Assembly: GCA_963693285.1 (NCBI GenBank)
Contig: OY848918.1
Span: forward strand, 20,347,484 to 20,411,483
Direction of reading: 5' to 3'
From: Xestospongia muta
Lineage: Eukaryota > Porifera > Demospongiae > Haplosclerida > Petrosiidae
DNA: 64,000 bases
Shown piece by piece: positions 25,060 to 39,388 of the stretch; the stretch's first letter is position 1; each line of letters starts with the position of its first letter. The notes under the pieces are model-generated. The model was not told where the DNA came from, ran no database searches, and worked only from the letters and a program-made list of their open reading frames with translations. The translations under genes were made by a program, and so were the position numbers.

Positions 25060-26305
25060 AATAATGAATAGCTTTAAAATGTGCTTTAGTGCTAATTTCA
25101 TTAATTAGGTGAGAAAATACCTCACCTTACATTCCATGCATGCAACAGTTTTTTTTTAATGAAGGGCCCAACTCAACTCGGACAGAGTATAATCATTATG
25201 ATAACATATTAATAGCAAGTAACAACAAATGATACAGTACATCACTCACAAAATCATTAACTCACTATTACCACAACCAACTATTTAGTGTGTTTCTGTC
25301 ATTTCTTATACCAAACTTCTTGTATACAATCAATAAACATTGCATTGTGTATTGTGAAACATACACCTGAGACATATTAACATGTGACCATAAATATGAT
25401 AATTGTACCTAACGTGTAAACAAGTGCTTGCATTGAAAGCATTGCTATGTCCCCATCTTGAACAAGAAGTCAATGGAATTTGGTAATCATAAGGCTAATC
25501 ATTGAGCTTCTGGTATAACAAATTTAGTGACTTACTCTTCAAGATGACCACAAAGCAACTATTTATATGCAAGAATTCGCTCTAAATTCGTTTGTGTGTT
25601 ACATACCATTCTTGTATTTTTGGTCACATATGGTCTTAATAGTTGTCAGTGTTATTACTTTAGACACTCCATTTATGTAATAATTGAAAATGGATTTTAG
25701 TTATGTATAAGAATGTTGTCATAGATATTATAACCTTTGTGCATATGTCATCACCTATTGTCATGTATTCATTTGAACACATTAAGTCATTGTAGTAATT
25801 TGTAAGTTGTGAAAATGAAGTTAGTTAAAGTAAAAACATATGTTAAGTGGTGTTCTAAAATTGATGATAAGAAGTTTATCAGACAATAAATGCTGTAATT
25901 ATGTTTATTTACTGTATATCATATATAATAATATCTTTGAGTTAATGATGCTTATGGCTTTAATGATGTACTCCTGTTTACATACCTTTTTTAACAAAAA
26001 GGCTCCTCATTGTGTAGTTATGAGGTATAAATATGAAACATTAGTAAGCAACACATCATGTTGTAGGAGTTAACATAGTTAATATCAGTAATAATACTTA
26101 GTTATAATATACTTGATGTAATGAGTAGATACTTTGTGTACATAATATAATGATAATATGAATGGAAGGATATGTCCTATATTTTCATATATGTGTATTG
26201 TTATTGTATAAATTAATAAATGAGTTTTTAGTAAACACTAACATTATTGTACAAAAAATTGCCCAGCAACTTCATATAAAAAATAGTTTATTCAAAATAT
26301 TTTAA
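25060..26305. other. Intergenic, weakly similar to gene A/C introns
   Basis: AT-rich. A stretch near 25265-25300 (ACCACAACCAACTATTTAG) resembles intron sequence in genes A and C (about 13225 and 60408), suggesting decayed remains of the same locus upstream of gene B. No exon was recognised. Confidence 0.35.
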
Positions 26306-26308
26306 TAT

Positions 26309-26823
26309 GGTATAGCAGGTTTTTTTTGGGGGGGGGGGGATTTTTATGGACGTCAAACTCTTTTTTAGTTCGTGGTAAAAATTTTGTGGTCAAGTGATTT
26401 AGTCCAAAGCACATCCTCTTACATATGAGGTGCACAAATGGCGTGCTTCGAAATTCAAGCTATAATACAAGACTACCACCACTACAAAGGGATCTGTGAT
26501 GCTAAATTTGGGGAACAACTTGAGTGCCAAAGAGGGACGAGTTGGCAGCTGCAATCAAAGTTGATGACACAGATTGTGCTAAAGGGCCAAGAGGATCAGT
26601 AGGTTGTTCTTTTCCCTCTTGAAGTATCGAAATAAGGCCATACTGAATCTAAGACTCACTCATCGACAATGTGATAACATGCATGCAACCAGGTGTACGC
26701 ATGAATGGGTGTGGCAATTTCATCTAATTAACTTTCATGGGTAAATATTTTGAGGTTTGTTTCTCAACCACGAAAACCATGATAATTCCCCCCCTCCTCC
26801 CCAAAAAAACCCCGCTATATGGT
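26309..26823. mobile_element. Non-autonomous DNA element with G/C-tract inverted ends
   Basis: The left end reads TATAGCAGG followed by T and G runs. The right end is the inverse: C runs, then A run, CCCCGCTATA. The inside shows no coding capacity. The right end also occurs at about 58447-58483 in a gene C intron. Confidence 0.45.
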
Positions 26824-27960
26824 ACAGCATATGTAGTTTCGTCAAATAACATAACAAATGTCATATTAAGTACATGTAAGTCTATCAGTATCAGTACAGT
26901 GGAATATTGTACTTCCTGAATAATGGAAACCTCATTTACAATGACAAATTGTGTGGTCGGAATGAATTCCCATTTAATACACATTACTTGTTGACTCATA
27001 AAATATGGAAACCTTTGTATTATATAATAAATGCTTTTTACGAGTGATTGTAGCAAAGAGTCATCACTTCTAATGTCTAGTTAATGAATACATTGATAAT
27101 GGATTAGTGAAATGACAAACGTATAGCTTAATAGAGCTTTGTAAACCTGTAATGACAGCCCTCACATACAGGTTTACTAAAATATATTGATATTATTTTA
27201 TAAATAATTATGTTAACAGCTTCTTGTCATGATTCTAATACTATATATAAACAGAAGCTTAGAATATTATATAACAGTTACTCTAGTAACACAAACTATC
27301 TCTACAATTATACAAGGAAATAATATAACAAAGTTTTTATATGTTAAGTTATAGTTTCTAATACATGGCAGTGTTTTTACACTCAGTCTATAAGTATGAT
27401 GTACCAGTGATTTGTAATGTATGTTGTACTGTCTTCATTGTTGTCATCAGATAAAGATAACTATGATAGTCACTAAGTCATATGTCCAGCCAGTGTCATT
27501 GTTTGATGACTGGTACATGTTGTAAATAGAATCTCTTTACTTCTCTAATCAAAAGTATATTTATATGATATAATATCCTTAATAATTATTGATACTATAT
27601 ATCAACAAATACATACTGTGAATAATAAATGAACATACTTAAAACTGATTGACAAAAGAAATTTTGCCAATAACAACCAACTGACAATGTAGGGCATTAA
27701 ATAGAATGTGATCTCTATAATAAGATATATACCTTATATTACGTAACTATCATGAGTGTAACTCTTATTTGTTCATATTTTCTACACTTATCACATTAGT
27801 CCCAGCTTATATCCTGATTACCTCAAGAATACATTTATGGCTTGTAGAGTATATCCTTTTGCTTGATAAGCACTATTTTACTGACATATAGTATAGCCTT
27901 ACATGATCTGTTTTACAATTACAAATACTACTACTTTTCTACAATTGACATTATCATTAC
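26700..27960. repeat. Segment duplicated in gene C intron (58.3-59.57 kb)
   Basis: About 1.25 kb is nearly collinear with 58330-59570, including shared runs such as GGTCGGAATGAATTCCCATT and TATATTACGTAACTATCATG. Here it lies upstream of the first visible exon of gene B; there it is inside an intron between ankyrin exons of gene C. Confidence 0.85.
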
Positions 27961-28075
27961 TACTTGTAGAAATGTAAAAACTATTAGTTAATTACATGAA
28001 TGAATCAAGAAAAGTTCAATTATAACTGAAGAAAATGTAATCATCAGAAAATGCAAATTTCTTTTCTTTATCTAG

Positions 28076-31000
28076 GATGGCAATACTCCATTGATGTTAG
28101 CATGTCTGAGAGGACACCAGTCAATAGCAATGACTCTATTAGAGAAAGGAGCTGATAGGCAATTAGCTAATAAAGTTAGTTAATGAACAAAATACTTTGG
28201 ATCACAGTAACAGTAACATTCCAAATCAGAATAAGGACAGTGCATACACCTATTAATATTATAAAATAATTTAATTATAACAAACAAATATCATGTGTGA
28301 ACAGTGAAGTTATACAAGCTGGTATTTGTGGATGAAACTTACAAAATATGTTAACCACATATGTTTTATTACTAGAATGGAGAGACAGCTTTGACAATAG
28401 CAGAGAAAAAGGCTAATGATGTTTATAAAAAGCTTGTTGATGATAACAGTAAGTATAACAATCTTGAAAATGATAATTATTATGATTTCTTGTTGTTCCT
28501 TTAGACAAAGGCATTTTATTGCAAGCTCTTGAAGAAGGCTATGTCATCTTAAAAATTATAAAATTGTTATTAGCTGGTCCACCTGCTGTCGGTAAGACCT
28601 CTTTTAAACACCTTCTCTTTAACTGGGAGCCACCACGTCATCATCATAGTACAGCTATTGTTGATCGACCTATTAGAGCTGTTGAAAGAGTAGCCACTCT
28701 TGAGGGTGCAAATAGTTGGGAAATGATCACAACAGAAGAGCTTATGCAAATGTTAGCTGAAGACATTCACATTCAAGCAAAGGGTTCAATGCTTATGTTA
28801 GAAACCCAATCTTCAAGTACATCTAAAACAGCACCTTTAAACATCAAGAGTTTGGAAATGAATGATACACAACAACCCACCAACCACTCCATAGCTCAAG
28901 ATTTGCCATCACTCTCTTTAGACACAAGTAATGAATATAATAACACAGATGTTATATTTCATTCAGAAGCAAATCTAGAACAAAGTTCAAAGACAAAGAT
29001 AGAAATGTCCAGTGAAGACACACATCCTAAGAAATTGGACCATTTAGAACAGAAAAGAAAAGGAATGGTGAAAGTTGAAAATCAGTCCAATCAACCATTA
29101 CAAGATTCTCAATCTGTTGAAAGTGATGTTGATGTTACTAAGGTAGCTAAGAAGGAAAATATTCTACAACTCTCTAAAGATATTCTCACTGCAATGAGAA
29201 ATGCAGCATCTCAACAGCTGTCCAAATCTACCTGGATATATGTACTCGATAGTGGTGGGCAGCCACAATTTGCTGATGTATCTAGAGCATTTGTACGTGG
29301 CAATACAGTCATTGTGATTGTACACAAGTTGACAGATCGACTGTCAAGTAAGCCAATCTTTCAGTATTCTATTGATGGTAAGCCATTAACCCAACCTAAA
29401 GAGCTTAGGATGACCAATCTTCAGCTCATTACAACATACGTGCGTTCTATCTCATCAGCTAAACTAGCAGCAGTAGATGGTGCAGATAGTGAGTCATTGC
29501 CTACATTCCTCATCATTGGTACTTATGAAGACAAAATGAGAGGTCTGCGAAAGCTGTTTCGTGAGTCATTAAAGAAAAAGAATGCACAACTTATAGCAGC
29601 TCTGCAACAATACAAAGATCAATTGATATTCTATAATGAATCAGAGCAAGAGCTTATCTTCCCTGTTGATAATATGTGCCTGAAAAATCGTGAAGATCTC
29701 TCATCTCTTGTTAGAACATACGTTATTGGCCGTAAGAAAGCAGTTATAAAGAAGAAAGTCCCTATACGTTGGTATGTTTTGGAGTCTAATATTAAAGAAG
29801 AAGGAGAGAAAAATGATCATGGTATTGTATCTCAAACTCAATGTCAAGACATTGGTCAGACACTAGAAATGACTAAGACTCAAATACAAGGAGCTATTGC
29901 ATTTTTCAAATCTCTCTCTGTTTTTCTACACTTTAACACTTGCTCTCACCTCGTTTTTACAAATCCACAATATTTCTTAGATGCGCTTTCCAATATCATT
30001 CGTATATCATTCGTTGATTTCCCACAAAAACTACTACAGAAGGGAAAGATTTTGCCACCAAATGCTCACCGCCGACTTCAAGAAGAAGGCTTGTTTACAA
30101 TTGATCTTCTAGATCTCTTATCTATTCAATTTGCACCAGGTCTTTTTGAAAAAGCTGACCTATTACGCTTGCTGTGTGACCTCTGTATTGTATCTGAAGT
30201 ACATCGTGATGAGTCCACATATTACTTTATTCCAACTGCTTTATCTCCTAAACATCTAACCACTAACGAAAAGAAAAAATTTGCCAAGACATGTGATCCA
30301 TTGGTTTTATCTTTTGAACATGGAGTTGTACCTCAGGTAAGAACAGTATGAAACATTCAATCTATCATAATTCTTGTTTTCTTAGGGTCTATTTCCAGCT
30401 GCAGTTGTAGCATTGTTAAATCGTAAAGAACGTCCGTTCTTCACACTCGATTGTCTTAATCCACAATTTCCTTGTCAACTCAGATTTGCTGTTAAATTGC
30501 AGTCTTCCAAACCTCGTGGATCATTACTTTTAGTTGACACGATGCTATGGATGGAAATCTATTGGACTGGTGATCCAGCTGAATGCTCCACTCTACATTC
30601 TCTAGTTACTGCTGCCATTGACTCCTGTGCTGAACCTTTAGCTTATCATCCTTCTGCTCTGAAGTATGATCCTGGCACTCTCTGTAACCTGAAACATCAA
30701 GCTCAGCAAGATATGCCTCCTGTTCATGTAGCACTTGTTACTGTTAACAAAAGAAAGGAAGTTAAAGTGTCTTGTACTATACAAGACTTGCCACCAGTGG
30801 AGCTGAGTAAAACATTTCAACAATGGATGGAAGGATTTGGTGAGTTATTATATTTTATACTATTTGACTTAATTTGATGTTTATTGACTTAGATAAGGAA
30901 GATATTAGTAAAGGCAATGATAGTACCACTATTTTGCCAGAACAACCAAAGTCAGGTTAGTTAATACTCACTCAATTATATAGCAACAAATAGTTTTTAG

Positions 31001-32170
31001 AGTAAACTAAAGTTGTCATCTGTTTTGATTGACTGTTCACATTCATTCTAGACAATAAAGACACTAATATTGATATAGAATATTCACCATCAGTACTGCC
31101 ATCTTTACCTGCTAAAATTGAAGGTATATGATTTTCTTTTATATATTGTTATTAAATATGATCTGAGAGAGCTGAATGAAGTAATGATGTCAATTATCCT
31201 TAGTTAACACAACATTTAGTCAATAATCATATAACATGTTGTATATATAAATGACATTTTGATGCACAAGCATTATATCTGTATAACAGAGAATCAAAGA
31301 TTGCTCCATGTTATACGTTTGTTTATGGGAAATTGATAGTATTAATATTGATTAATATAAGAGGTGTGGCAAACAAGGCAATTGATCTGATATCTACATC
31401 ATTCCTGATCTACTATTGCTAAGAGATCATTATTTTCTTTGAATTGTCTCTAGACATTAGCACAATAAGAACACAATAACTGGATATTCCGTGTATCTAT
31501 ATGGTATCTAGTCTGTCACTATACACCTGACATATGTAGTATCTTTAGTTTTAAACATTTAAACACATCTTACAATTAATATAACCAGGAAGTTGGTGGC
31601 TTTACATAATGTTTTCAGTATTAGTAATTATATTAATTACCATAATAATGCTTCTTTACAATATGTTTTAATTTAGAGCATATTTATTTCATTAGATTAA
31701 TAGTACTTTTTACTTCACAGCCAACAAACCAGAGAAACGTATTCTACTTAGGTTTCTTTCTTCTGTTTCTGCAAAATGACAAGAGATAGGAGATCTACTT
31801 GGAGTTGACCCTAATACTATTGAGGGGTTGTGTCATTCTAATTACTCTGACCAAGTGAAGATGTCCAAGATGTTACAGAGCTGGTTGGATAATGAACCTA
31901 GTCCAGTGACATGGGGTAATGTTATTAGTATTCTAGATGGTCCTCTTCAGAAGAAATCAATTGCTATTGAAATCACCCAATTCCTTATCAAGGAATCAGG
32001 TATGTAATTAAACTATTACTACAATAATAATTATACATGCTAGTACATGTACATATAATTTTATATGAAAATAAATATTTTTTGTAGTAGTGTCATTGCA
32101 CTTTACTTTCCAAAGTTATAATTGGTAATATTATTATATTATAGATGATCCTGTTAGCAGTACTTCATAA
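28076..32170 (+). pseudogene. Gene B: divergent ankyrin–GTPase–COR–(Death) paralog with a nonsense codon
   Basis: Exons 28076-28174 (one 99-bp ankyrin repeat, DGNTPLMLACLRGH), 28376-28448, 28505-30336, 30386-30839, 30893-30955, 31052-31123, 31721-31999 and 32145-32170 join in phase. The P-loop GPPAVGKT is at 28576-28599, DSGGQ at 29248-29262 and GTYEDK near 29518. COR-like sequence follows (VPIRWYVLESNI; HLVFTNPQYFLDALSNIIRI). The G1-G3 insert is about 216 residues, longer than in A. In the Death exon, TGA (31777-31779) stands where A has the Trp of GKWHEIGDLLGVD; the rest of the domain is perfectly readable. No ATG or upstream ankyrin exons were found, so the 5' end is lost or distant. It could make a Death-less protein rather than being dead. 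Confidence 0.75.
31721..31999 (+). pseudogene. Gene B Death-domain exon with TGA at the conserved Trp
   Basis: The 279-bp exon encodes KPEKRILLRFLSSVSAK, stop, QEIGDLLGVDPNTIEGL and the complete remainder of a Death domain (MSKMLQSWLDNEPSPVTWGN). The one-base change TGG to TGA is the only lesion in the exon. Confidence 0.85.
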
Positions 32171-32300
32171 TAGCTACTACAACTACATATACAAAGGTAT
32201 GATTAGAAATTTTAGTATGTAAACAAACAAAATATTTTAATTCATAATAGAAAATGGAAAGTTTCACTTGAAATAAATATGAAATGATAATGTAATTATC

Positions 32301-32306
32301 AATAAA
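32301..32306 (+). terminator. Polyadenylation signal candidate of gene B
   Basis: AATAAA about 130 bases after the gene B terminal stop codon. Confidence 0.45.
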
Positions 32307-32309
32307 GTA

Positions 32310-33390
32310 CATTGTGCATCATCTTTTTATTTATACAAATTTATAATTAATTATTATTTTAATATGTCATGATTTGTTAACTTCACAAAATGCTTTTTTG
32401 ACATCAAGCACCATTTAGACTATAAAATAATTAACAATTTTTTTGGTTTTCTTTTTGTAGGTACACACATGAACAGTTTTATTTTCCTATAGTTTTTTCA
32501 CTTTAATAACATTAATATATTCAGAAAATTTTTTTAACATTTTAATAATTTCCAAATTAATTTAGTAAATGTAATTATTTGGATTTAGTCAAATATGTTA
32601 TCAACAATAATTTTTTTTATTTGATTGGAAGGTCTTAATTAAGTTAAAAGTATACACTTCCAGTTCAAGCTGTGGACAAAGAGTATTGTATGACTATAGC
32701 TTACACGGAAAATTATTTTCGAAACTTTTTGAAAATGTCAAGTATCCTGTTATGTTTCTGGTGTTTCCAAATTAAGGAAATATAAAGATTTCTTTTAATA
32801 GGAAAGTCATGTGAAGAGCAAATTTTTCAATACATAGAAACATTTGGAAACACCAAATTTTTATTTGAATTTTATGAAGGAAGTTTAATTTTTCCATTGA
32901 ATGTTATAACTATTTACAAATATAAACAATCAACAATATCAAAAAATCACTAGAAAATGAAATATATATTCTCAAAAACTTAAAGTAATTGTTATATATA
33001 TAAATCATAGATATAATTTCATCATATAATGAATGACACAACACTTACTGGATAATATAATATACCATGTAACACAACTATTTAAATATTTTGATTAATG
33101 ACTCACAAAATAAATTATTGAATAATCACTCACATTGCAATTATTACTGAAAATAATATTCAGGATAACCAACTGGTATCAGTCTATCAGTTTTTCTTTA
33201 TGTTGAGGTAGCTTTAGCATGACATGGAGTCATTTCAGATTTAGCCAGTATGATATTGTCAGTTTGGTTATGACTAGTAGTAACTTTAGCACTAGCATTA
33301 ACACTGTTGTCTTTTGTTTCTTAAGAAACACTAGCATTTATGATGAAAGGTAACTGACCAATAATATCTAAACGAGACAGTGGGTTTAAT
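32310..33390. other. Intergenic, nothing recognised
   Basis: Very AT-rich spacer, with no exon-like sequence seen on either strand. Confidence 0.5.
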
Positions 33391-33396
33391 CGACTG

Positions 33397-33572
33397 TTAA
33401 CTGCTATTCTTGGAGATGTTTGTGGAAATACGACACGGTGACATGCTATCAGGATCTTCATTATCATAGTCGTTATCATTGAATTGATCGAAATAGCTAG
33501 GGCTGTGTAGTGATGCTTGTACAATGAACAAGCCATCCTCTAACTTTTCTAGCACCAAATGTTCTAATTGCA
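33397..33572 (-). CDS. Possible terminal exon of an unrecognised minus-strand gene
   Basis: After a TTTTTACAG acceptor, the minus strand reads VQLEHLVLEKLEDGLFIVQA and then an acidic tail (DNDYDNEDPDSMSPC) to a TAA at 33397. The composition is protein-like. Upstream exons were not identified, and the overlapping alternative frame is also open. No family was recognised. Confidence 0.35.
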
Positions 33573-34289
33573 CTGTAAAAATTAAAATGTTATTCAAACC
33601 ACTAAGTTGTAACTTACAAGGGTGATTTACTATAGAATTTATAGTTCATTCAAATTACTCATTATATCATTTGTTGTTTTGTAATAGTTTATCATACCAA
33701 CAATTACACAGTGAGTCATTTAAGTATAGTTATGCCAAGTAAGTCAATTAAAAATCTATTGTTGTTCAACTAGAGTAGGTATGGCTTAATACTAGTAATT
33801 GACTGAAGTCACTTGTTATAATTTCTGACATAATTACTTTTTGCAAGTTAGTTTTGTTTACAGTAAATGCAGTTATCAAGTGTTGTTGTTAAGCTGTGAC
33901 AACCAATGCACCACAAGACAAATGTAAGCTTGCATTGCGTAATGATGTATGAATGAATAGAATTGTATCAGTTTATACTGGGAAGTATTCATTGTAACTA
34001 GGTATAGCATTATTTAATTGATCTCATGAGATCAATTATATGAATTAATCTGTGATTTTGATAAATCTCTTCTTGTTCTATTTCTTAGTATTATTACATA
34101 ACTGGTACAGATAATACCTGTTAAGATAAAAAATGCTGTTTATGATTATATATTATTGAAAAACCCACCAAAAAATTTTCAAATGCATATAAATGTAAGC
34201 AGTTTCTGTAATAACTGATGTACAGATTTCTTTTAAGATCTTTGTTACTACACAAATATTATCACACAAATATTTCATACAGAGTTGCA

Positions 34290-34496
34290 GCAATCATTCA
34301 ACATATGGTACTTTCAAGATAATAATTTCAGATGAAGAAATTCAGGTTGATTTCATGTATGGAGATAAAGAAAAGCCATTCTTTGAAAATAAAAGTGGAT
34401 TCCAGGACCTTATGCTGTTCAGATAGTTAATTAGTGGACCTTCCACTGAAGGTGTAAAGGTTAACTGCACTTTTAAAGTTGTTTATTCAAGGAAAT
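34290..34496 (+). pseudogene. Decayed beta-rich exon, oldest copy of a four-copy family
   Basis: Reads GTFKIIISDEEIQVDF and later NCTFKVVYSRK with frame breaks between. It is the most divergent of the copies at 40961-41178, 44479-44694 and 47232-47452 (minus). The family is described with the 44-kb copy. Confidence 0.5.
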
Positions 34497-34895
34497 AATG
34501 ATAATAAACTGTGATACTATACTTGAAAAAAGCTATGTGCAATTGTCAACGCTAGGGAATTGGCTATCTGTTGCCTTGCATCTTTAGTTAAGTAATCTAT
34601 ATTGCTTAAATTCACCTTTTTACATGCCAAATATCAGCATGCAATGAAAAGGCAGCTGTTGTCTTATTGAGTTAGGCAGCTGTATTTATCAATGTTATAT
34701 CAGGCAGGAGCTAGGGCAGCTGTACCTTGTCTATTGTTTTCTCCTGTTTATTTTAAGCATATCAGTAATGGATGATATCTGTTTATGTATATAGATGTGA
34801 AAAAAATTAAATAGCATAACTAGATTCTTGAGCAGCTCTATGTTGACATGATCTGTTTTGGTTCATTTGAGGAAAGGAGGTTGTGAAAAGTGGTT

Positions 34896-35010
<115 letters not shown>

Positions 35011-35639
35011 CAGACATGATACGCACACTCTCTCTCTCTGTCTTTCATCTACTTTAGACGTTTATTCATTTTGAAAGATCATCAGCTAGTTATAGTCCAC
35101 ACATCATACAGACTTGCATAGACAGCACTTTTTGAGAAATGCATTAATTAAATGAACTTAATTCACAAGCCATAAATAGAATGATAGATCTTAGTTTTTA
35201 AATGGAACAACCATCCAATCATATATTGTGTGAAAATTACTATACAGGTGGTCAACAAGTGAAAGATTATTTAAACAGAAAGATAATATCTGCCCTCTTA
35301 TATTATTACATGTTGATACCTGGAATTTAAGTTGAAATGCTAAGGAATCTGCTAATAATTAAACCACTTGATCTTGTATTATGACAATCATAATGTTTGG
35401 ACTAATGATGACTAATCTCTTGAACAGGATGGTCTATTCATTTTGATTTGTATAAACTATCATTTGTAGAAACTCTCCTGTTTCAGATAAAGTTGACATT
35501 GAACCATTATCAATAAGTGATTATAACAATGTTTTATATAGTAAATAGATATGATATAATATATGACAATGAATAGGTACTGTATTAATGGATAAATGAT
35601 GATTAAAATGTGTTCATTGGGAGTGTCAAGTTACACTTT

Positions 35640-36516
<877 letters not shown>

Positions 36517-36539
36517 GTTTAGTTAGTCTGGCTGCCCAG

Positions 36540-38430
36540 ACCTAACACCCTAATAATTGAACTACATTGAATTTCCAGATGTATTCCCATTTATTGTCCA
36601 TCCACACAACCTTATGACAAGAATGTGTAGTTCATTGGATTCCCACAGATGTGCTGTACATGTCTTGTTTATTATGTAACAAGTAAATTACAATGTCTTT
36701 TAAAAATCATTAAATATAGGGATGTCTCTGCTAGCATCTCAAACAAGTTCAAATTAGGAATGGCAGTATATGGACATCCATACATCATGGCCATCATGTT
36801 TTGTGGCAGCACTTATATGAGATAAACAGTCTCGTAGAATTCAAAGTCTAGAGTAAATGACTGACAATTAACGTTACATAGAAAGTAAGGATTTTGTTTA
36901 TGGAATGTACTCATATTATAATACAGTAAAATGTAGCTTTCAAATATAAATATTATGTTCAAGGCTTCTATATAGGGATATCCATACTGCCATTTCTATT
37001 TGGGCTTGTTTGAAATATTTTGAAATATTATATTTGAAATATTGTGAAATATTTTATCCCTACTTTTATAATTTTTTAAATTTTTATCCACTTGATTGTT
37101 ATTTATACTTAAATAAAAATTAGGTAAAATATGTTGACAGTGTTTTTCTTTATTATTACAAGTTTAATGACTGTATTATTGGTGTATCAGAAAGAATGAG
37201 TTATGTATATACATAACTAAGTTGGAAATAATAAATTCAACTTGTAATGTACAGTAAAGATAGCTGTTTCTTGATCATTAGAAGAAAAGATAAATCAGAT
37301 CTTTTTAAAAAAACAGGAACAAAGTATTTAATCAACTTCCAAATTCATGTTTATGTCCTATAATCAGGTAAATAGTTTAAAAAACACTTTCATATCTATT
37401 TTTCATAATTCCATGCACTGTGTATAGACTATAACATAATGTTTATTGGGTATTGGTATATTAATTATCATCACTACTATTACACAATGACTCAAAACTT
37501 TATGTCATTAGTCTCTTTCAAACATGACATGGACAAGTTTACTTGATCAAGTACCTTAATTGCTCCAATACTTTTTTGACAATCCTTACTTTGAGTTTTA
37601 ATATGTTAATTTCTTATAACATACAAATTTCTGCTGCTTATGTGATATCACTGTTTCTCCTTACATTTACACACTTAGCAAAGCAACTAAAAAAGCTTTA
37701 TTAATATACCCTACTCATGCTATTTTTACTATAGTTATATGCTATATAATTTCATGTTTTAAAATTTAGATAACTATGGCTGTAGCATAATCATTATTTC
37801 ATAACTCCTCTTGTGACAGTTGGGGTTCACGTGTTACCTTCTGAATGTAAACACTACTTTTCATATATCTATGAATTACTCTTACTTACTTTAACTGTTC
37901 ACAATAAAACCTGTAGCTATTCAATGAAGAATATAATGAGTTAAGTTCCTAACAGATCAATAATTAATATATCCTTATAGTTATTAATGCAAAAATTAGC
38001 ATATTTATCAGTATATATATATTATGTATACTACTGCTAAAATAGATTGGTTGCCTTAACTAACTCATAGTCATGTAGGCTTCATACATTTCTACAATAT
38101 TGAAATGAATTCACAACATATGATGTTTTGATTACTAATTGCTATATTATGTCAGCTCATTTACTTCAACAAATGACTCTTTGGAAAAAAGCAAGTAAGT
38201 AATATATAGGAATGTCCTATTATAAATTCCATAGTGACATCCTTTGTACAATAGACAATATCTTCCTAGCTCTTACAATTAACTACATAACTACCAAGTG
38301 TCAATGAATATATCATTTATGAAAAAAAACGTGAATGTTTACTAGCTTTCAGTTTACAAAAACCTGGAGATCTCCATAACCATATATCGTAATAAAATAT
38401 CAAGTACATTGATCTTCAGTAGCAAATCAT
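36540..38430. other. Intergenic, nothing recognised
   Basis: AT-rich. Short decayed repeats near 36700-36850 recur at 39640-39730 and 43430 (GTAACAAGTAAATTACAAT and GAGATAAACAGTCTC), marking an old dispersed repeat. No coding exon was recognised. Confidence 0.5.
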
Positions 38431-38432
38431 AC

Positions 38433-38650
38433 ACCTAACAATCTCATAAAATTAGAATGTTCAACATCTAACATCAAAACATCCCTTAGTTCTCCAAATG
38501 TTGGTGAAGGTAGATCAGTTATAGTGTTACAATAAATTAGAATTGATTATATCAACCTAACTTTTTAAAGACTTGATACCCACATCAGTTGTTGTATCTT
38601 CCTTCATTAGTTTACCTCCAAATACTACACCAAAACCAGCTAGACTTTTG
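38433..38650 (-). pseudogene. Tyrosine-kinase N-lobe fragment
   Basis: The minus strand reads LAGFGVVFGGKLMKEDTTTD followed by VGIKSLK, matching the glycine loop and the VAIK lysine strand. Then FGELRDVLMLDVEHSNFMRL-LG, matching helix C and the H.N...L.G block. The two parts are separated by about 50 bp containing a GTTAGG donor-like site. The order and spacing fit a receptor-type tyrosine kinase. The remainder of the kinase domain was not found, so this is a fragment. Confidence 0.5.
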
Positions 38651-39201
38651 TTTTTTTTTTTAATTCAGAAAAAAATAATGACATTTGCAAAGTTTGCCTT
38701 GTAATGGATAATAAGTTCATTGTAATTATTTCTAGATGACAGTACAAACTGGTACAAATGAGTAATATTATGTGAATCTTTTAGTCTAACAAAGTAATGA
38801 TTTATTGAATGGTTTATTAAATCATGACATACAAGAGGAGATGTAAAGATAATATAACAATTGTACAATAGCCATCACTTAATAAAACATAGTGTAGTTA
38901 TTTACAGGACACTACAATATTACATATTACAAATAAAGAAAGATTGTATTTTTTATTTCTATGCAAACTCCCCCGCAACACACCACTCCCCTAATTTTTC
39001 CCATGACCTTTTCTATGGTATACACAATATATAAGGATATAGTATTACTATAATATTTTACAAACAAGTGTGTATTCCTAATCAACACAAGGCTTGACAT
39101 GTGACAATTTACAAAGCTATTCATTGGAATCACTACTACTTGTCCCCTAAGAGCAAACTCTATTGTATAACTATAAGACAAGATGTAAATTTTGTCTCCG
39201 C

Positions 39202-39388
39202 ATCGCTTCTCGGCCTATCGGCTAAGATTAAGTGAAAAAAACTGTTCTTTCGAGTTTAATAGCTCGAATGAGGATAATATATCCTCAAGCTGTTAATCCA
39301 TTTTTTTCATTAGGAGTGGTATGTGAAGCTTGCTTCCCTCACTCCACGGGTTGCCCTGGTATTGCAGTACTTCCAGGTGTGGCCCACT
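39202..39388 (+). ncRNA. U2 snRNA-like gene with altered branch-site recognition element
   Basis: Starts ATCGCTTCTCGGCC and GGCTAAGAT as in U2. It keeps stem IIa (TTCGAG/CTCGAA, 39249-39268), an IIb-like hairpin (TGAGGAT/ATCCTCA, 39269-39287), a T-run Sm-type site near 39298, and the 3' domain CCTGGTATTGCAGTACTTCCAGG. Length is about 187 nt, usual for U2. The GTAGTA element that pairs with the intron branch site is replaced by AAAAAA at 39235-39240. This is either a U2 variant or a pseudogene with well kept secondary structure. Confidence 0.8.

Noticed and set aside
26724..27056. 110-residue minus frame, with a 96-residue relative at 58390-58680
   Set aside because: Both lie in a duplicated non-coding block. 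Conservation is explained by recent DNA duplication, and the ends of the frames include the G/C-tract repeat.
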